This document shows, one piece after another, positions 21,483 through 22,012 of a stretch of DNA of 22,012 nucleotides. Source of the DNA: Choristocarpus tenellus KU-1152 (taxonomy: Eukaryota > Phaeophyceae); assembly GCA_964200185.2 (NCBI GenBank), contig CAXNAD020000309.1, positions 1 to 22,012 on the forward strand, in the 5' to 3' direction. How positions within the stretch are numbered: position 1 is the stretch's first letter; every line of letters starts with the position of its first letter. Below the pieces are notes generated by a model, which saw nothing but the letters and a program-made list of their open reading frames with translations, searched no databases and was not told where the DNA came from. Made by a program: the position numbers and the translations under genes.

Positions 21483-21659
21483 TATGAGGAGGGGGAGAAG
21501 AAGGCTCTGAGTAAATATGGGATTGGGGAGGAGAGGGAAGAGGGAGGGCAGTGTGTGCCGTCCAGTTTTGTCAAGGAGGCGTATAGACTTGACCCCCGTA
21601 TTTCAGATGGCTGTTGTTGCTCTGTTGTTTCCCTTGAATATCTGCAAACCTCCTATTCA
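21483..21659 (+). other. Candidate exon of an unknown gene
   Basis: A 59-codon open frame preceded directly by AG (a possible acceptor) includes KKALSKYGIGEEREEGGQ and VPSSFVKEAYRLDPRISDG. Composition looks protein-like but no family is recognised, there is no start codon, and no clear donor. It could be chance in a purine-rich stretch. Confidence 0.2.
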
Positions 21660-21741
21660 TGACATTTTGTTTCCATCCCTGCAGTGCATAGACTTCATGG
21701 GGCCACCCAAAATGGAGTAGACGACATCACAATGATGAGGA

Positions 21742-21978
21742 GGTCAAGGTTTGGTCGAGGACCACTCCACTTCAACTATGCCTGAGGAGATGACAAGTAA
21801 TGCCTACTTCTACTTCTTCGTGAATACCTTTGTGTGAGCAGGTGGGATTAGTCTCTACATCTTGACTGCAGAGACTAATCTCACCTGCTCACATTAAGGT
21901 ATACATGAAGAGGTAGGTGTACTTTGCCATTTCCTTAAGAATGACTGAAGTGTAATGGACTCCGACCAAACCTTGACC
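21742..21978. mobile_element. Foldback (long-hairpin) element
   Basis: Nearly the whole 237 bp is an inverted repeat. The ends GGTCAAGGTTTGGTCG and CGACCAAACCTTGACC (one internal base aside) mirror each other, and the inner arms TGTGAGCAGGTG...GTCTCT and AGAGAC...CACCTGCTCACA pair with one mismatch around a 13-nt loop at 21857-21869. The middle of the arms has more mismatches and small gaps. No coding capacity. It abuts and slightly overlaps the G-tract element beginning at 21975. Confidence 0.72.
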
Positions 21979-22012
21979 CAAAGTATCTGGGAGGGGGGGT
22001 CTACACCAGGGT
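21975..22012. repeat. Cut left end of a G-tract inverted-repeat (MITE-like) element
   Basis: GACCCAAAGTATCTGGG, a G-tract, then TCTACACCAGGGT, matching the left end of the copy at 6515 and the reverse complement of 1-47. The window stops inside it. Confidence 0.72.

Noticed and set aside
1-22012. Bacterial-type features: operons, CRISPR arrays, defence systems
   Set aside because: The genes are intron-rich eukaryotic genes. The tandem repeats seen are simple microsatellite-like runs without spacers, and no bacterial-type gene cluster is present.

Overview
The window is eukaryotic nuclear DNA. Its two protein genes are split by many GT-AG (and some GC-AG) introns, and only about a fifth of the sequence is coding. 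The genes point to an organism that builds motile flagella (an axonemal dynein assembly factor) and has organelle genomes whose expression is controlled by mTERF proteins, such as a flagellated alga or other protist. I cannot fix the lineage from the sequence. A photosynthetic stramenopile is a guess, not a result.

Layout. Positions 1-1595 are non-coding apart from one unresolved open frame. They hold the cut end of an inverted-repeat element (1-47), a 12-bp tandem repeat, and a MITE-like element (699-956). Positions 1596-10246 (+) hold a 14-exon gene for DNAAF3/PF22, reconstructed exon by exon with consistent reading phase (about 588 aa). Its intron 8 carries a second MITE-like element (6515-6692). 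Positions 10247-10757 are a short spacer between convergent genes. Positions 20509-10758 (-) hold a 16-exon gene for a large mTERF protein (about 788 aa) with some 15 tandem mTERF repeats. Positions 20510-22012 are non-coding, with a decayed non-LTR reverse transcriptase fragment (about 20806-20993), a weak candidate exon (21483-21659), a 237-bp foldback element (21742-21978), and the cut start of another inverted-repeat element (21975-22012).

The two genes run tail to tail and have no evident shared function: DNAAF3 acts in the cytoplasm before dynein arms enter the flagellum, and the mTERF protein probably acts in mitochondria or plastids. I found no operon-like system, CRISPR array, tRNA or rRNA.

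The points most worth a second look are: an mTERF gene whose exon borders follow its repeats, with several exons of exactly 111 nt; four GC-AG introns among 28; and a G-tract-bearing inverted-repeat family that sits at both ends of the window and twice inside it. No convincing undescribed biological system was found.
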